Source: Caballeronia sp. SEWSISQ10-4 2 (GTDB lineage: Bacteria; Pseudomonadota; Gammaproteobacteria; Burkholderiales; Burkholderiaceae). From it: a stretch of 64,000 nt of DNA. Positions 14,712-23,348 of the stretch are shown one piece after another (within the stretch, counting starts at the first letter, position 1; each line of letters begins with the position of its first letter). A program made the position numbers and the translations under genes. Under the pieces are notes generated by a model. It was not told the DNA's origin. It ran no database searches and was given only the letters and a program-made list of their open reading frames with translations. The DNA lies in contig NZ_JALPRJ010000036.1 in NCBI RefSeq assembly GCF_030464885.1, positions 1 to 64,000 on the forward strand. Reading direction: 5' to 3'.

Positions 14712-16112
14712 TTATGATTTCGTCCCTAATACTGGGGCGCCAGACACCGCGACGTCTACCGACTTCAGTCCCTCAACTGAGTCTTCGGCATCGGTAATCA
14801 ACTTTGCATATCGACGCCATGCCAAGCCAAGAATAATTGCGCCAGACAGCGCGGCTGTGGGCGTCACGATAGCCATCGCAATCCCGACTTTGGCGCGGTC
14901 ATGAAACAGATGCTGTGTCAGCAGCGCGACGATCAGCGGACCGAGGCCGGCCCCGAACATATTAGTGCAGAAAAGATATAGACCGGACACACGGCCCCTC
15001 AATGCAGGTGGTGTAAGCAGCTGAAGTGAGGTGGCGCCCATGTTGAGTGAGACTGCCGCCGCAAAATACACCACGAATATTCCGACAAGAAAAATCCAGG
15101 GACTGGGTGAGAGAAAGGCGACAACGCCGAATGGAGAGGAGACGGCTAAAGCTGATGCGGCGAGTATGTAATGGCTGCCATTTATGCCGCGTGCCCACAT
15201 GCGATCCGCCAGATATCCACTGCCAAGAGTCGCGATAGCGCCACTTAAGCCGAAAGCGAGCGCAAGCGCTGGACCGATCTCACCCGGTCTCCAGCCGTAG
15301 CTCCGGCTCATGAATGCCGGTGCCCACGCCATGAGTGTGTAGCCCATCAATGCATTCATGGAGAACCCCGCGAACTGGGCGGCCATGATGCCTCGACGCC
15401 GACGAAGTACGGCGAGTAGTGGAGTCGCAGCAGGCGGATGCCCGAAGGTCCGCTTTTTTCGGGTGGGTTCAGGCAATGTCAGCGCCAGCAGGCCAAAGAC
15501 AAGTGGAGGACACCCCGCTATAACAAACGCTGCTTGCCACGGGTCAAGGTGGCCCAAGGGCGTTTCTATCCCACGAGAACGAGCAAACAGCGCCAGTAGA
15601 TAGCCACCGAGACCGAGAGAAATTGCGATACCAAACGTGGCGCCAAACGAAAAAACTCCCAGTGCAGTGGCTAGCCGCCGCCGCGGGAATGTATCGCTCA
15701 GGAGAGCATATGCCGCCGGCATCAACGTTGCTTCGCCGATGCCAACGCCCATGCGAGCGACGAAGAGCCATCCGAACGACGTTGTGAGCCCACAGCCGAT
15801 GCAACTCAAGGCCCAGATAATTGTGCCGACGAAGATAATCAACTTTCGTGGAAAGGTGTCGACGAACCATCCAAACGCTATTCCACCAATGGCGTACACC
15901 AGCGTGAACGAGAAGCCAATCAGAAGCCCGATCTGGACCTCGGTCAAGCCCAAGTCCTTCTCGAGGGGCTCCACCAAAAGCGAAATGATTTGTCGGCCGA
16001 AAAAAGACAGGATGTACAGGCATAGCAGCAGACCGACCGCATACCACGCACGTGCGCCAGCACGTGGCTCCGCGGATAGTTGTGTGTCGTTCAGGAAAGG
16101 ATGATGGGCCAA
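14712..16112 (-). CDS. MFS transporter (spinster-like / aromatic-acid type)
   Basis: 466 residues with about 12 transmembrane segments. The first starts at WYAVGLLLCLYILSFFGRQI, with the MFS signature between segments 2 and 3 (GIAFGWFVDTFPRKLI) and a GVGIGEATLMPAAYALLSD block typical of the spinster/hexuronate-like subgroup. The only in-frame start before the first helix is TTG at 16112, preceded by GAGG nine bases upstream. It is transcribed away from operon A and likely imports or exports the compound handled by the island. The intergenic region to operon A contains a regulon-type half site. Confidence 0.82.
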   Translation of the reverse strand: MAHHPFLNDTQLSAEPRAGARAWYAVGLLLCLYILSFFGRQIISLLVEPLEKDLGLTEVQIGLLIGFSFTLVYAIGGIAFGWFVDTFPRKLIIFVGTIIWALSCIGCGLTTSFGWLFVARMGVGIGEATLMPAAYALLSDTFPRRRLATALGVFSFGATFGIAISLGLGGYLLALFARSRGIETPLGHLDPWQAAFVIAGCPPLVFGLLALTLPEPTRKKRTFGHPPAATPLLAVLRRRRGIMAAQFAGFSMNALMGYTLMAWAPAFMSRSYGWRPGEIGPALALAFGLSGAIATLGSGYLADRMWARGINGSHYILAASALAVSSPFGVVAFLSPSPWIFLVGIFVVYFAAAVSLNMGATSLQLLTPPALRGRVSGLYLFCTNMFGAGLGPLIVALLTQHLFHDRAKVGIAMAIVTPTAALSGAIILGLAWRRYAKLITDAEDSVEGLKSVDVAVSGAPVLGTKS

Positions 16113-16593
16113 GATGATGGACCTCGGTCAGTGTGCAGGTTTGTGTTTTCATCTCGCGGCGCCGAGATCGGCTGGTCGAGACTGTCTCCTATCCCACGGT
16201 AAGCTCGGGGCACATTAAGGAAATTAAGTTCCGAAATGGGATTTAAGTACAATAAACGCGGTCTTCGGCGTCGTCAAGGCAAAAGTGAGAACGTTCCGCG
16301 CTTCGCTCCGTGGAGGCCGTCGTTTGAGATCGACGAAACCGCTGGACGACCATGCTGCGCTAAAAACTGGCTGATTCCTGGCGAATGAAATAAATACCTG
16401 GTGATTAAGAGCTCGAGACGTTGAGCAAGCAATCGTCAGACGTGAGTGTGCCGCGTGCGAACAGCATGGGCGAATCCCTGCCAGAGAAGGGCGACCTGGG
16501 GATGAATCGGACGTCCTCGTTTCATGCAACCGCAAATTCCCGACGCGGTCCTCGCCCTACGGGCACCAATACACCGTCCTGCCTGCATTCGTA
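16113..16593. other. intergenic region between divergent MFS gene and operon A
   Basis: No gene is supported here. The DNA is AT-richer than the flanking genes and presumably holds the control region of the minus-strand MFS gene as well as sequence upstream of operon A. Confidence 0.4.
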
Positions 16594-16631
16594 TTGAGTG
16601 CTCGAATAATTTCATGGTACTGTAGTGCTAC
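16594..16631 (+). promoter_or_regulatory. operon A promoter with degraded regulon operator
   Basis: TTGAGT (16594-16599) and TACTGT (16618-16623) are 18 bp apart. The -10 is embedded in ATGGTAC-TGTA-GTGCTAC (16614-16631). The left half matches the island operator exactly and the right half only partly. An AATGGGAC half site follows at 16632-16639. The architecture is the same as at the P450 operon. Confidence 0.5.
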
Positions 16632-16725
16632 AATGGGACACAAAACCTGTAACCGGAATTGGATTGAGGGATGCAATCAGCACCGCCTGAGGTCGCCCTT
16701 GATGTAGTGACATGAGGAGATGAGC

Positions 16726-17487
16726 ATGGAGATAGCTGGAGTCGCGGTGATTGTCACGGGCGGAGCTTCTGGTCTGGGTGGGGCAACCGCAAGTCACTTG
16801 GCCGAGCTGGGGGCCAAGGTAACGATCTTCGACTTGAACGAAGAATCTGGCCGTGCACAAGCCCAAGCGATCGGAGGGAGGTTTGTAAAGGTAGATATTT
16901 CTCAGGAGGACAGCGTTATTGCCACTCTCGGCGAGGCGGAGCGCTTTCACGGCGTTGCACGCGTATTCGTTGGCTGTGCCGGCGTGGCACTTGGCGCAAA
17001 AACGGTAGGTCGCGATGCAGCGCCGCATAGTTTGCGTCAGTTCCGAGACACGATTGAGGTGAACCTGATCGGTAACTTCATCGTGAGTTCCCGATTCGCG
17101 GCACGGCTGAGCAAGATCGAGCCGCTTGCAGAAGAGCGTGGCGTGATCATCAATACAGCGAGCGTCGCTGCTTACGAAGGGCAGATCGGACAGGTCGCAT
17201 ACGCAGCGTCAAAAGGCGGCGTGGTCGCCATGACACTTCCTATGGCTCGGGACCTGGCGTCACTATCAATCCGGGTTGTGACGATTGCGCCCGGATTGTT
17301 CTGGACGCCGATGCTCGCTGCCTTGCCTCAAGAAGCTCAAGATTCTCTCGGAAGTCAGGTCCCGTTTCCCGCGCGCTTAGGCAAACCGCAGGAGTATGCG
17401 CACCTGGTAGAAAGTATCGTGCGCAATCCAATGCTGAACGGCGAAACGATTCGACTGGATGGTGCGATCAGGATGGGACCGCGATGA
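16726..17487 (+). CDS. SDR oxidoreductase, 3-hydroxyacyl-CoA dehydrogenase type
   Basis: About 253 residues, cytoplasmic NAD-dependent short-chain dehydrogenase. TGGASGLGGATA is the nucleotide-binding loop, FVGCAGVA replaces the usual NNAG, and YAASKGG carries the catalytic Tyr and Lys. The C-terminal ETIRLDGAIRMGPR and overall pattern resemble type 2 3-hydroxyacyl-CoA dehydrogenases (HSD17B10-like). The ATG at 16726 is best spaced from GAGGAG; an ATG two codons earlier is possible. It is first in operon A and overlaps the acyl-CoA dehydrogenase by 4 bp. Likely role: oxidation of a 3-hydroxyacyl-CoA. Confidence 0.83.
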   Translation: MEIAGVAVIVTGGASGLGGATASHLAELGAKVTIFDLNEESGRAQAQAIGGRFVKVDISQEDSVIATLGEAERFHGVARVFVGCAGVALGAKTVGRDAAPHSLRQFRDTIEVNLIGNFIVSSRFAARLSKIEPLAEERGVIINTASVAAYEGQIGQVAYAASKGGVVAMTLPMARDLASLSIRVVTIAPGLFWTPMLAALPQEAQDSLGSQVPFPARLGKPQEYAHLVESIVRNPMLNGETIRLDGAIRMGPR

Positions 17488-18671
17488 ACTATTTTTCTAC
17501 TACTCCAAATCTTGACCGAGGCCGTCGTCTAGCTGAGCGAGTCGAGATGTTCGTCCGCGAACGTGTCGTGCCTTTTGAGCGTGATCCTCGCCAGGGCCTG
17601 CACGGCCCCAGTGACGAACTCGTGCAGCAAATGAGGGACATGGCGCGCGCCGATGGGCTGCTGACGCCCAATGTGCTTCCCGATGGCAGTCATCTGACCC
17701 ACGGAGAAACCGCTTTGGTTTTGCGTGCAGCGGGCTTGTCACCCCTTGGACCGCTCGCGCTCAACGTCGCCGCACCGGACGAAGGGAACATGTACCTCTT
17801 GGAAAGGGTGGCGTCGCCCGCGCAAAAGGATCGATTTTTAACGCCGCTCATCGAAGGTCGGGTTCGCTCCGCCTTTTTTATGACCGAGCCGGCCGAAGAC
17901 AACGGTGCCGGCTCCGATCCATCAATGATGCTGACTACCGCTCGACGGGATGGCGATTTTTGGGTGATCGACGGTCGCAAAGCTTTTATCACGGGAGCTG
18001 ACGGCGCTGGCATGGGCATCGTTATGGCTCGCTCCGAGCAGGGCGCGACGATGTTCCTGGTTGCATTGCCGGATCCAGCGATTCGCATCGAGCGTGTTCT
18101 CGACACGCTCGACGATTCGATGCCTGGAGGTCACGCCATCGTGCGTATTGATGGTCTTCGCGTCCCGGAGAGCCAGATACTTGGAGCGAGTGGCGAAGGC
18201 TTCAAGTATGCCCAGACTCGTCTGGCACCTGCTCGACTCACACACTGCATGCGTTGGCTTGGTGCGTGCATCCGGGCTCAGGAGATTGCAACCGAGTACG
18301 CAGTGAAGCGTCGTGCGTTTGGTCAACTACTTATTGAGCACGAGGGCGTAGGATTCATGCTCGCGGAGAATCAAATCGACCTGAAGCAGGCCGAGTTGAT
18401 GATTGACTGGTGCGCGGGGGTGCTGGACAGCGGCGCGAAGGGTATTGGCGAGTCTTCGATGACGAAGGTTGCTGTATCCGAAGCACTATTTCGTGTCGCA
18501 GACCGTTGTGTTCAGGTAATGGGTGGAACAGGCTTGACGGGCGACACGATAGTTGAAAAAATTTTCCGGGAGATACGCGCATTTCGAGTTTACGACGGGC
18601 CTACAGAAGTGCACAAATGGTCGCTCGCGAACAGGATCAGAAAGAATGCTCTGGATAGGATGGCCCGATGA
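17484..18671 (+). CDS. acyl-CoA dehydrogenase family protein
   Basis: 395 residues, FAD-dependent. The substrate/FAD region FFMTEPAEDNGAGSDPSMM and the C-terminal MGGTGLTGDTIVEKIFREIRAFRVYDGPTEVH are typical of the ACAD10/11-like branch. ATGA overlaps join it to the SDR before it and to the APH-type kinase after it. In levulinate degradation (LvaC with kinase LvaA) and in eukaryotic ACAD10/11, such a dehydrogenase works with this kinase to turn a 4-hydroxyacyl-CoA, via 4-phosphoacyl-CoA, into a 3-hydroxyacyl-CoA. The same role is inferred here from the pairing; simple alpha,beta-dehydrogenation is the alternative. Confidence 0.85.
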   Translation: MNYFSTTPNLDRGRRLAERVEMFVRERVVPFERDPRQGLHGPSDELVQQMRDMARADGLLTPNVLPDGSHLTHGETALVLRAAGLSPLGPLALNVAAPDEGNMYLLERVASPAQKDRFLTPLIEGRVRSAFFMTEPAEDNGAGSDPSMMLTTARRDGDFWVIDGRKAFITGADGAGMGIVMARSEQGATMFLVALPDPAIRIERVLDTLDDSMPGGHAIVRIDGLRVPESQILGASGEGFKYAQTRLAPARLTHCMRWLGACIRAQEIATEYAVKRRAFGQLLIEHEGVGFMLAENQIDLKQAELMIDWCAGVLDSGAKGIGESSMTKVAVSEALFRVADRCVQVMGGTGLTGDTIVEKIFREIRAFRVYDGPTEVHKWSLANRIRKNALDRMAR

Positions 18672-19732
18672 AAGAAGCTATTTCATTCAACGGGACTTCG
18701 GAGGTCCGAAGTGAACACCGCATCGACATCGCCAGCCTGACGCAATGGATGACTGAGAACGTTCGAGGATTTCGAGGACCAGTAACGGTCGAACAATTCA
18801 GGGGCGGACAGTCGAATCCCACCTACAAGGTGAACACGCCCGACAAGGCATACGTGGTTCGGCGCAAGCCACCGGGCAATCTTTTGCAAGGCGCGCACGC
18901 TGTGGAGCGCGAGGCACGCGTGTTGCGGGCACTCGAAGGCGTAGATTTCCCTGTCCCTCATCTGCACGGCATGTGCATGGACGATGCGGTGATTGGCACG
19001 TGGTTTTACGTGATGGACTTCGTACAGGGGCGAGTCTTCTGGGACGCGACGTTCCCGGATGTTATCCGTGACGAGCGACCGCGCTACTTCTACGCGATCA
19101 ACGAAACGCTCGCGAAGTTGCACAGCATCGACTACCGGTCGGTGGGCTTGACTGATTTCGGGCGTCCCGGTAATTACTTCGAGCGGCAGATTGCGCGTTG
19201 GTCCAAACAATACACAGGTGACGCTGAGGCCGGTCGGGACCCGCATTTTGAGAAGTTGATGGAATGGCTACCTGCACACATTCCGGCTGGCGATGAAACT
19301 ACCATCGTGCATGGTGACTTCCGCGTCGACAACATGATATTCCATCCTACGGAGCCGCGCGTTTTGGCCGTCCTGGACTGGGAATTGTCGACGTTAGGTC
19401 ATCCACTTGCCGACTTTGCGTACAACGTGATGATGTACCGTATGCCACCGCTGATCATCGCGGGCCTTGAAGGCGCAAATCTGAATGAGCTGAACATCCC
19501 AAGCGAAGGTGAGTACGTGGCGGCCTACTGTGCTCATACGGGACGTGACGGTATTGCGAACCTGAACTTCTACGTCGCCTTCAATATGTTTCGACTCGCA
19601 GCGATTTTTCATGGCATCAAGGCACGTTGGAAGCGTGGCTCGGCGGCTTCGCCCCATGCGAAGGAGTTGGTCGCTGCGCTGCCGTTTGTAGCACAGCGGG
19701 CCTGGGAACAGTCGCAAGGAGCACTTTCATGA
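18668..19732 (+). CDS. APH-family kinase, ACAD10/11 / LvaA type
   Basis: 354 residues. The aminoglycoside-phosphotransferase fold is recognisable from GGQSNPTYKV (nucleotide loop), YVVRRKPPG (Lys), IVHGDFRVDNMIFHP (catalytic loop with Asp and Asn) and LAVLDWELSTLGHPLADFAY (metal-binding Asp). This subgroup phosphorylates 4-hydroxyacyl-CoA intermediates (LvaA, ACAD10/11 kinase domains), not antibiotics. It overlaps its neighbours by 4 bp on both sides. The substrate is an inference from the adjacent acyl-CoA dehydrogenase; antibiotic resistance is unlikely. Confidence 0.82.
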   Translation: MKEAISFNGTSEVRSEHRIDIASLTQWMTENVRGFRGPVTVEQFRGGQSNPTYKVNTPDKAYVVRRKPPGNLLQGAHAVEREARVLRALEGVDFPVPHLHGMCMDDAVIGTWFYVMDFVQGRVFWDATFPDVIRDERPRYFYAINETLAKLHSIDYRSVGLTDFGRPGNYFERQIARWSKQYTGDAEAGRDPHFEKLMEWLPAHIPAGDETTIVHGDFRVDNMIFHPTEPRVLAVLDWELSTLGHPLADFAYNVMMYRMPPLIIAGLEGANLNELNIPSEGEYVAAYCAHTGRDGIANLNFYVAFNMFRLAAIFHGIKARWKRGSAASPHAKELVAALPFVAQRAWEQSQGALS

Positions 19733-20532
19733 ACTCATCAGGTACTTTGCTCTTCGAGCGCGAAGGGTCCATTGCGAAGTTGACACTGAACCGGCCCGAC
19801 GTAGGCAATGCAATTGACCTCTCATTGGCGAAGAGGTTGATGATGGCCGCTATCGATTGCGACGAAGATGATTCGATAAGCTGCGTCGTGCTCACGGGTG
19901 CAGGACGCTTTTTTTGTACAGGAGGCGATGTGGGGGGATTCGTATCGGCCGGAGATACGGTGCCTTCTTTGCTGAAAGAACTGACTGCGTACTTGCATAT
20001 GGCCATAGCGCGGCTCGCGAGGATGCAGAAGCCGTTGATTACCGCCATAAACGGTCCGGCGGCTGGCGCTGGGCTCAGCCTGGCGGTTCTCGGAGACATC
20101 GCTCTGTCCGCTCGTTCGGCGCACTTTACTCCCGCCTATACGGGCATTGGTCTTTCCCCGGATGGCGGTTCAACGTGGCTCCTGCCTCGTCTTGTCGGCC
20201 TGCGCCGGGCTCAAGAAATTGTTTTGACGAACAAGCGGCTAGGTGCAGAGGATGCGGCCACGTTAGGTCTGGTTACACGCGCGGTGAATGACGAACTTCT
20301 GGCTGATGAGGTCAGGGCGATAGTTGCACAACTCGGAAGATCGACCACCGCCGCAATCGGAAGAACGCGGAATCTGCTGCTTTCAAGTCTGGAGACGAGT
20401 TTCGAGACACAGATGGAAGACGAAGCGAGGGCTATCGCGGAACTCAGCCGAACGTCGCAAACTCGTGACCGTATCCAGGCATTTGTCTCCAAGCGCAACG
20501 CCAGTCCAAGTCATCGGGAAAGCGCGGTATGA
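19729..20532 (+). CDS. enoyl-CoA hydratase/isomerase family protein
   Basis: About 267 residues from the ATG at 19729, which overlaps the kinase stop; in-frame codons farther upstream belong to the kinase region. Crotonase features: LTLNRPDVGNAIDLSLA, VVLTGAGRFFCTGGDV, the oxyanion-hole segments, and GPAAGAGLSLAVLGDIALSA. The second Glu region reads YTGIGLSPDGGSTWLLPRLVGL, with Asp at the position often holding Glu in hydratases, which is the isomerase-like pattern (PaaG type). It probably hydrates or isomerises an enoyl-CoA from the dehydrogenase. Confidence 0.83.
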   Translation: MNSSGTLLFEREGSIAKLTLNRPDVGNAIDLSLAKRLMMAAIDCDEDDSISCVVLTGAGRFFCTGGDVGGFVSAGDTVPSLLKELTAYLHMAIARLARMQKPLITAINGPAAGAGLSLAVLGDIALSARSAHFTPAYTGIGLSPDGGSTWLLPRLVGLRRAQEIVLTNKRLGAEDAATLGLVTRAVNDELLADEVRAIVAQLGRSTTAAIGRTRNLLLSSLETSFETQMEDEARAIAELSRTSQTRDRIQAFVSKRNASPSHRESAV

Positions 20533-21683
20533 ACGCATACATTGTCGAGGCGGTCCGGACAGCCGGTGGTCGCCGCGCCGGAAAACTCGCCGATTAGCAT
20601 CCTGCAGATATGGCAGGAGAAGTGCTGAATGCGCTGGTCGATCGCTGCGGAATCGATCCCGGTGCCATAGAGGACGTCATCTTTGGTTGCGTGAGCCAGG
20701 TTGGTGAGCAGAGCTTCCATATTGGGCGTAACGCCGTCCTTGCATCCAGGCTACCCGATAGCGTTCCGGCCGTTTCAATCGACCGGCAGTGCGGCTCATC
20801 CCAGCAGGCTCTCCATTTCGCAGCACAGGCCGTCATGTCGGGCACGCAAGACGTCGTGATCGCGGCTGGCGTCGAGAGCATGAGTCGCGTACCAATGGGT
20901 ACGCCGACAATCCTCGCGTTGAAAGCAGGAGTAGGTGGCCCCTGGAGCGAACGAATCCGCAGACGCTATGGCGTGGATGGTTTTAGCCAGTTCACCGGGG
21001 CCGAACTCATTGCAGGGAAATACGGGTTTAGTCGCGAACAGCTCGACCGGTACGCCTTGAAAAGCCATCAGCGGGCCGCGGCAGCCACCAATGCAGGGGC
21101 CTTTCGAGCCGAGATTGTGCCGCTTGAGGTGAATGGCGAGTTACACATTGTTGACGAAGGTATCCGGTTCGATGCGACGGCAGAGTCGATTGGATCGGTA
21201 AAGCTATTGCGGGACGGCGGCGTATTAAGTGCAGCAAACGCAAGTCAGATCTGCGATGGTTCCGCTGGCATTCTGATGGCCAATGAGCATGGATTGAAGG
21301 CGCATGGACTGACGCTCTGTGCCAGAATTCTCAATCTTACGGTTACTGCAGGCGATCCGATCGTCATGCTCGAAGAGCCCATTCCGGCCACGCGAAGAGC
21401 GTTGAAGCGAGCAGGCCTATCAATCGATCAAATCGACCTCTATGAAGTCAATGAAGCGTTCGCACCGATACCGCTCGCCTGGCTACGGGCCGTTAATGCG
21501 GATCCAGATCGCCTCAATGTGAACGGAGGAGGGATCGCCTTGGGGCATCCGCTCGGTGCCTCCGGCGCGGAGCTTACAGCAACGCTAGTGCATGCGCTGC
21601 GGGCGCGAGGGATGCGGTATGGCTTGCAGACAATGTGCGAAGGCGGTGGCATTGCGAATGTCACCATCATCGAGGCCCTCTGA
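20529..21683 (+). pseudogene. acetyl-CoA acyltransferase (thiolase) with in-frame TAG
   Basis: The gene starts at the ATG at 20529 (ATGA overlap with the hydratase gene) and reads MNAYIVEAVRTAGGRRAGKL, then AD-stop-HPAD. The TAG at 20595-20597 replaces codon 23. Beyond it the thiolase is complete in one frame: Cys88 in DRQCGSSQQAL, EVNEAFAPI, GGGIALGHPLGASGA with the catalytic His, and the second Cys in TMCEGGGIAN. Everything else in the operon looks intact, so this may be a recent nonsense change (one base from TGG), a base-calling error, or a gene rescued by re-initiation at ATG 20610, which would lose the first strand. Role: thiolytic cleavage of a 3-ketoacyl-CoA. Confidence 0.78.
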
Positions 21684-21714
21684 TGCACGCTCAAGGCTTG
21701 CACTTCATTGCCAG

Positions 21715-21744
21715 TTGACCTATTATGGGATCATAATCCCATAA
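21715..21744 (+). promoter_or_regulatory. regulon operator (best palindrome)
   Basis: ATGGGAT-CATA-ATCCCAT (21725-21742) is the most symmetric copy of the island operator, embedded in TTATGGGAT...ATCCCATAA. A TTGACC -35-like hexamer is at 21715-21720. It precedes a small ORF (21930) and the SDR gene at 22272. Confidence 0.6.
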
Positions 21745-21929
21745 CGATACAAAACACCCAAATCAAGATCGTGTAGGAAGTCTCATGCCGCCCGTCATCG
21801 ATCAGGGCGTTAAGCGAAGCGCACGCGGCAGATTGGTGAAGTCGTGCAGTTTAAGTGCACATTTCGTAAAGGCGTAGTTGGGCTGTAGGCTGAGGCGGCC
21901 GGTTCGCTGCAGCCTGGAAGGAGACGTCG

Positions 21930-22181
21930 ATGAAAAGCGCAGAAATCTGTTTGCGGTCAGTTGTTGAAAAGTGGTTTGCAGCTGCACCCGTCCGAGTAAC
22001 CCGATTCAAATGGAGCGGCGTGTGTCACAGCCGCTCTGTTCGAGTTGAGGCGCGCTCCTCAAGTAGGGCGCTTTCCATCTTCTTTTTCAAACACGAGGAT
22101 GGTGCATGGCGAGTCTTTCCACCAGACGGGCGGCGTCCTGCCATGCGTTTTTATATGAATTCTGAATTGCCGAAATCATAG
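21930..22181 (+). CDS. small hypothetical protein
   Basis: 83 residues, basic, starting at an ATG behind GGAG (spacing about 8). No known domain is recognised. There is a hydrophobic patch (ALSIFFF) but no clear membrane helix or signal peptide. It is the first ORF after the symmetric operator at 21725-21742 and precedes an SDR gene by 90 bp, so it may be transcribed with the regulon. A spurious ORF cannot be excluded. Confidence 0.4.
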   Translation: MKSAEICLRSVVEKWFAAAPVRVTRFKWSGVCHSRSVRVEARSSSRALSIFFFKHEDGAWRVFPPDGRRPAMRFYMNSELPKS

Positions 22182-22271
22182 TCTAATTTGCGCGATTGAT
22201 ATCGATGATGATCGCCCCAGCGCAATACATCTTGCCTAGCTTCGGCTTCAAATCTTTGAAAAGATCGAACC

Positions 22272-23129
22272 ATGACAGACGATAGCAGTACATTGCCCCT
22301 TATGGTCATTACCGGTGGTGCCGGTCATATTGGACTCTCCTGTGCACGGCGGTTTCGCGACCACCGAATTCTGGTTTCAGATCTTCGACCGGATGCGGTC
22401 AATTCGACAGTGAGTACGCTCCAGGCCGAAGGGGTAGATGCTGTTGCGATGCCGGCGGACATCACGCGCGAGGCCGACGCGCATGCTCTGGCGGCGGCCG
22501 CAAACGAAATGGGGGGATTTGCAGTGCTGATTCATGCCGCTGGCGTCGCGCCACCCACGCCCCCCGAGATCATTTATGCGGTAAATCTGTATGGAACTAT
22601 CAATATACTGAAAGCTTTCGAATCTTTGGTAAAACCCGGAGTGGTGGGGGTCTGTGTGGCCTCGGTGGCAGGACATAGAAAGCTTGCACATCGGTTCGAC
22701 GCCTTATTGTTAGAACCTGCACAGGGGCCGGCCGACCTGGCACGAGTCATCGAAGCCGAGGCTCCAACGGCGCCGAAACATCGGCTGGCCTATGCGACTT
22801 CCAAGCGCGGAACGATTCTGCAGGTGCAGCGTCGTGCTTACGCCTGGGGGCAGCGGCAGGGGAGATTGCTTTCAGTGTCTCCTGGTGTACTCGGCGACAC
22901 CGCGATGGGGGCGCAAAGACAGGCCGGTCTTGATCAGCGCGGAAACGATTTACCACTTGGAAGGCTGGGATCGTCGTCAGAGATTGCCGAGGTTATTCGA
23001 TTCGTAACTTCTCCAGCGGCTAGTTTGATGACGGGTGTCGATCTATTGGTGGACGGCGGTTACCTTGCAACTGCAGATCACCAGTTTTCGGCCGATCGTC
23101 GTGAGAAGTGGCATGCCCTCGAGTTTTAG
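22272..23129 (+). CDS. SDR family oxidoreductase
   Basis: 285 residues. The Rossmann start TGGAGHIGLSCARRF, then ADITREADAHAL, IHAAGVAPP (in place of NNAG), SVAG...HRLAYATSKRG with the catalytic Tyr and Lys, and a C-terminal SLMTGVDLLVDGGYL. An unusually long insert between the Ser strand and the Tyr helix (residues about 135-170) resembles 3-alpha-hydroxysteroid or cis-diol dehydrogenase-like SDRs. It follows the symmetric operator and is probably induced with the rest of the island. Substrate unknown. Confidence 0.8.
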   Translation: MTDDSSTLPLMVITGGAGHIGLSCARRFRDHRILVSDLRPDAVNSTVSTLQAEGVDAVAMPADITREADAHALAAAANEMGGFAVLIHAAGVAPPTPPEIIYAVNLYGTINILKAFESLVKPGVVGVCVASVAGHRKLAHRFDALLLEPAQGPADLARVIEAEAPTAPKHRLAYATSKRGTILQVQRRAYAWGQRQGRLLSVSPGVLGDTAMGAQRQAGLDQRGNDLPLGRLGSSSEIAEVIRFVTSPAASLMTGVDLLVDGGYLATADHQFSADRREKWHALEF

Positions 23130-23300
23130 AGGAAGCGATGCCATCTGAGGTGACGGTGCGGGTGATCCTACGGGAGAAGGAAGGGCCCCTGGATAGTCCG
23201 CTTCGGATTGTCCTTGGCTACACGGCCTTGCACATCGAGCGGAGATATGAACTGACCACTACAGGCATCAGCGAGGTGCTGGCCGCATAGGCGCCGGCTC

Positions 23301-23326
23301 GATGGCACCCTCTCAAGGGAGCCATC
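23301..23326. terminator. hairpin between convergent SDR genes
   Basis: GATGGCACCCT-CTCA-AGGGAGCCATC forms a 10-bp stem with one A/A mismatch and a 4-base loop. It lies between the plus-strand SDR ending at 23129 and the minus-strand SDR ending at 23349. No T-run is present, so it may be a weak bidirectional terminator. Confidence 0.5.
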
Positions 23327-23348
23327 GTGAACTCGATGATTGTCGGTG

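Noticed and set aside
18668-19732. antibiotic resistance phosphotransferase
   Set aside because: The APH fold here is the ACAD10/11-LvaA branch paired with an acyl-CoA dehydrogenase, so a catabolic role is much more likely.
23130-23300. small ORF MPSEVTVRVILREKEGPLDS at 23138 (plus strand)
   Set aside because: No recognisable domain and no ribosome binding site; considered debris between convergent genes.
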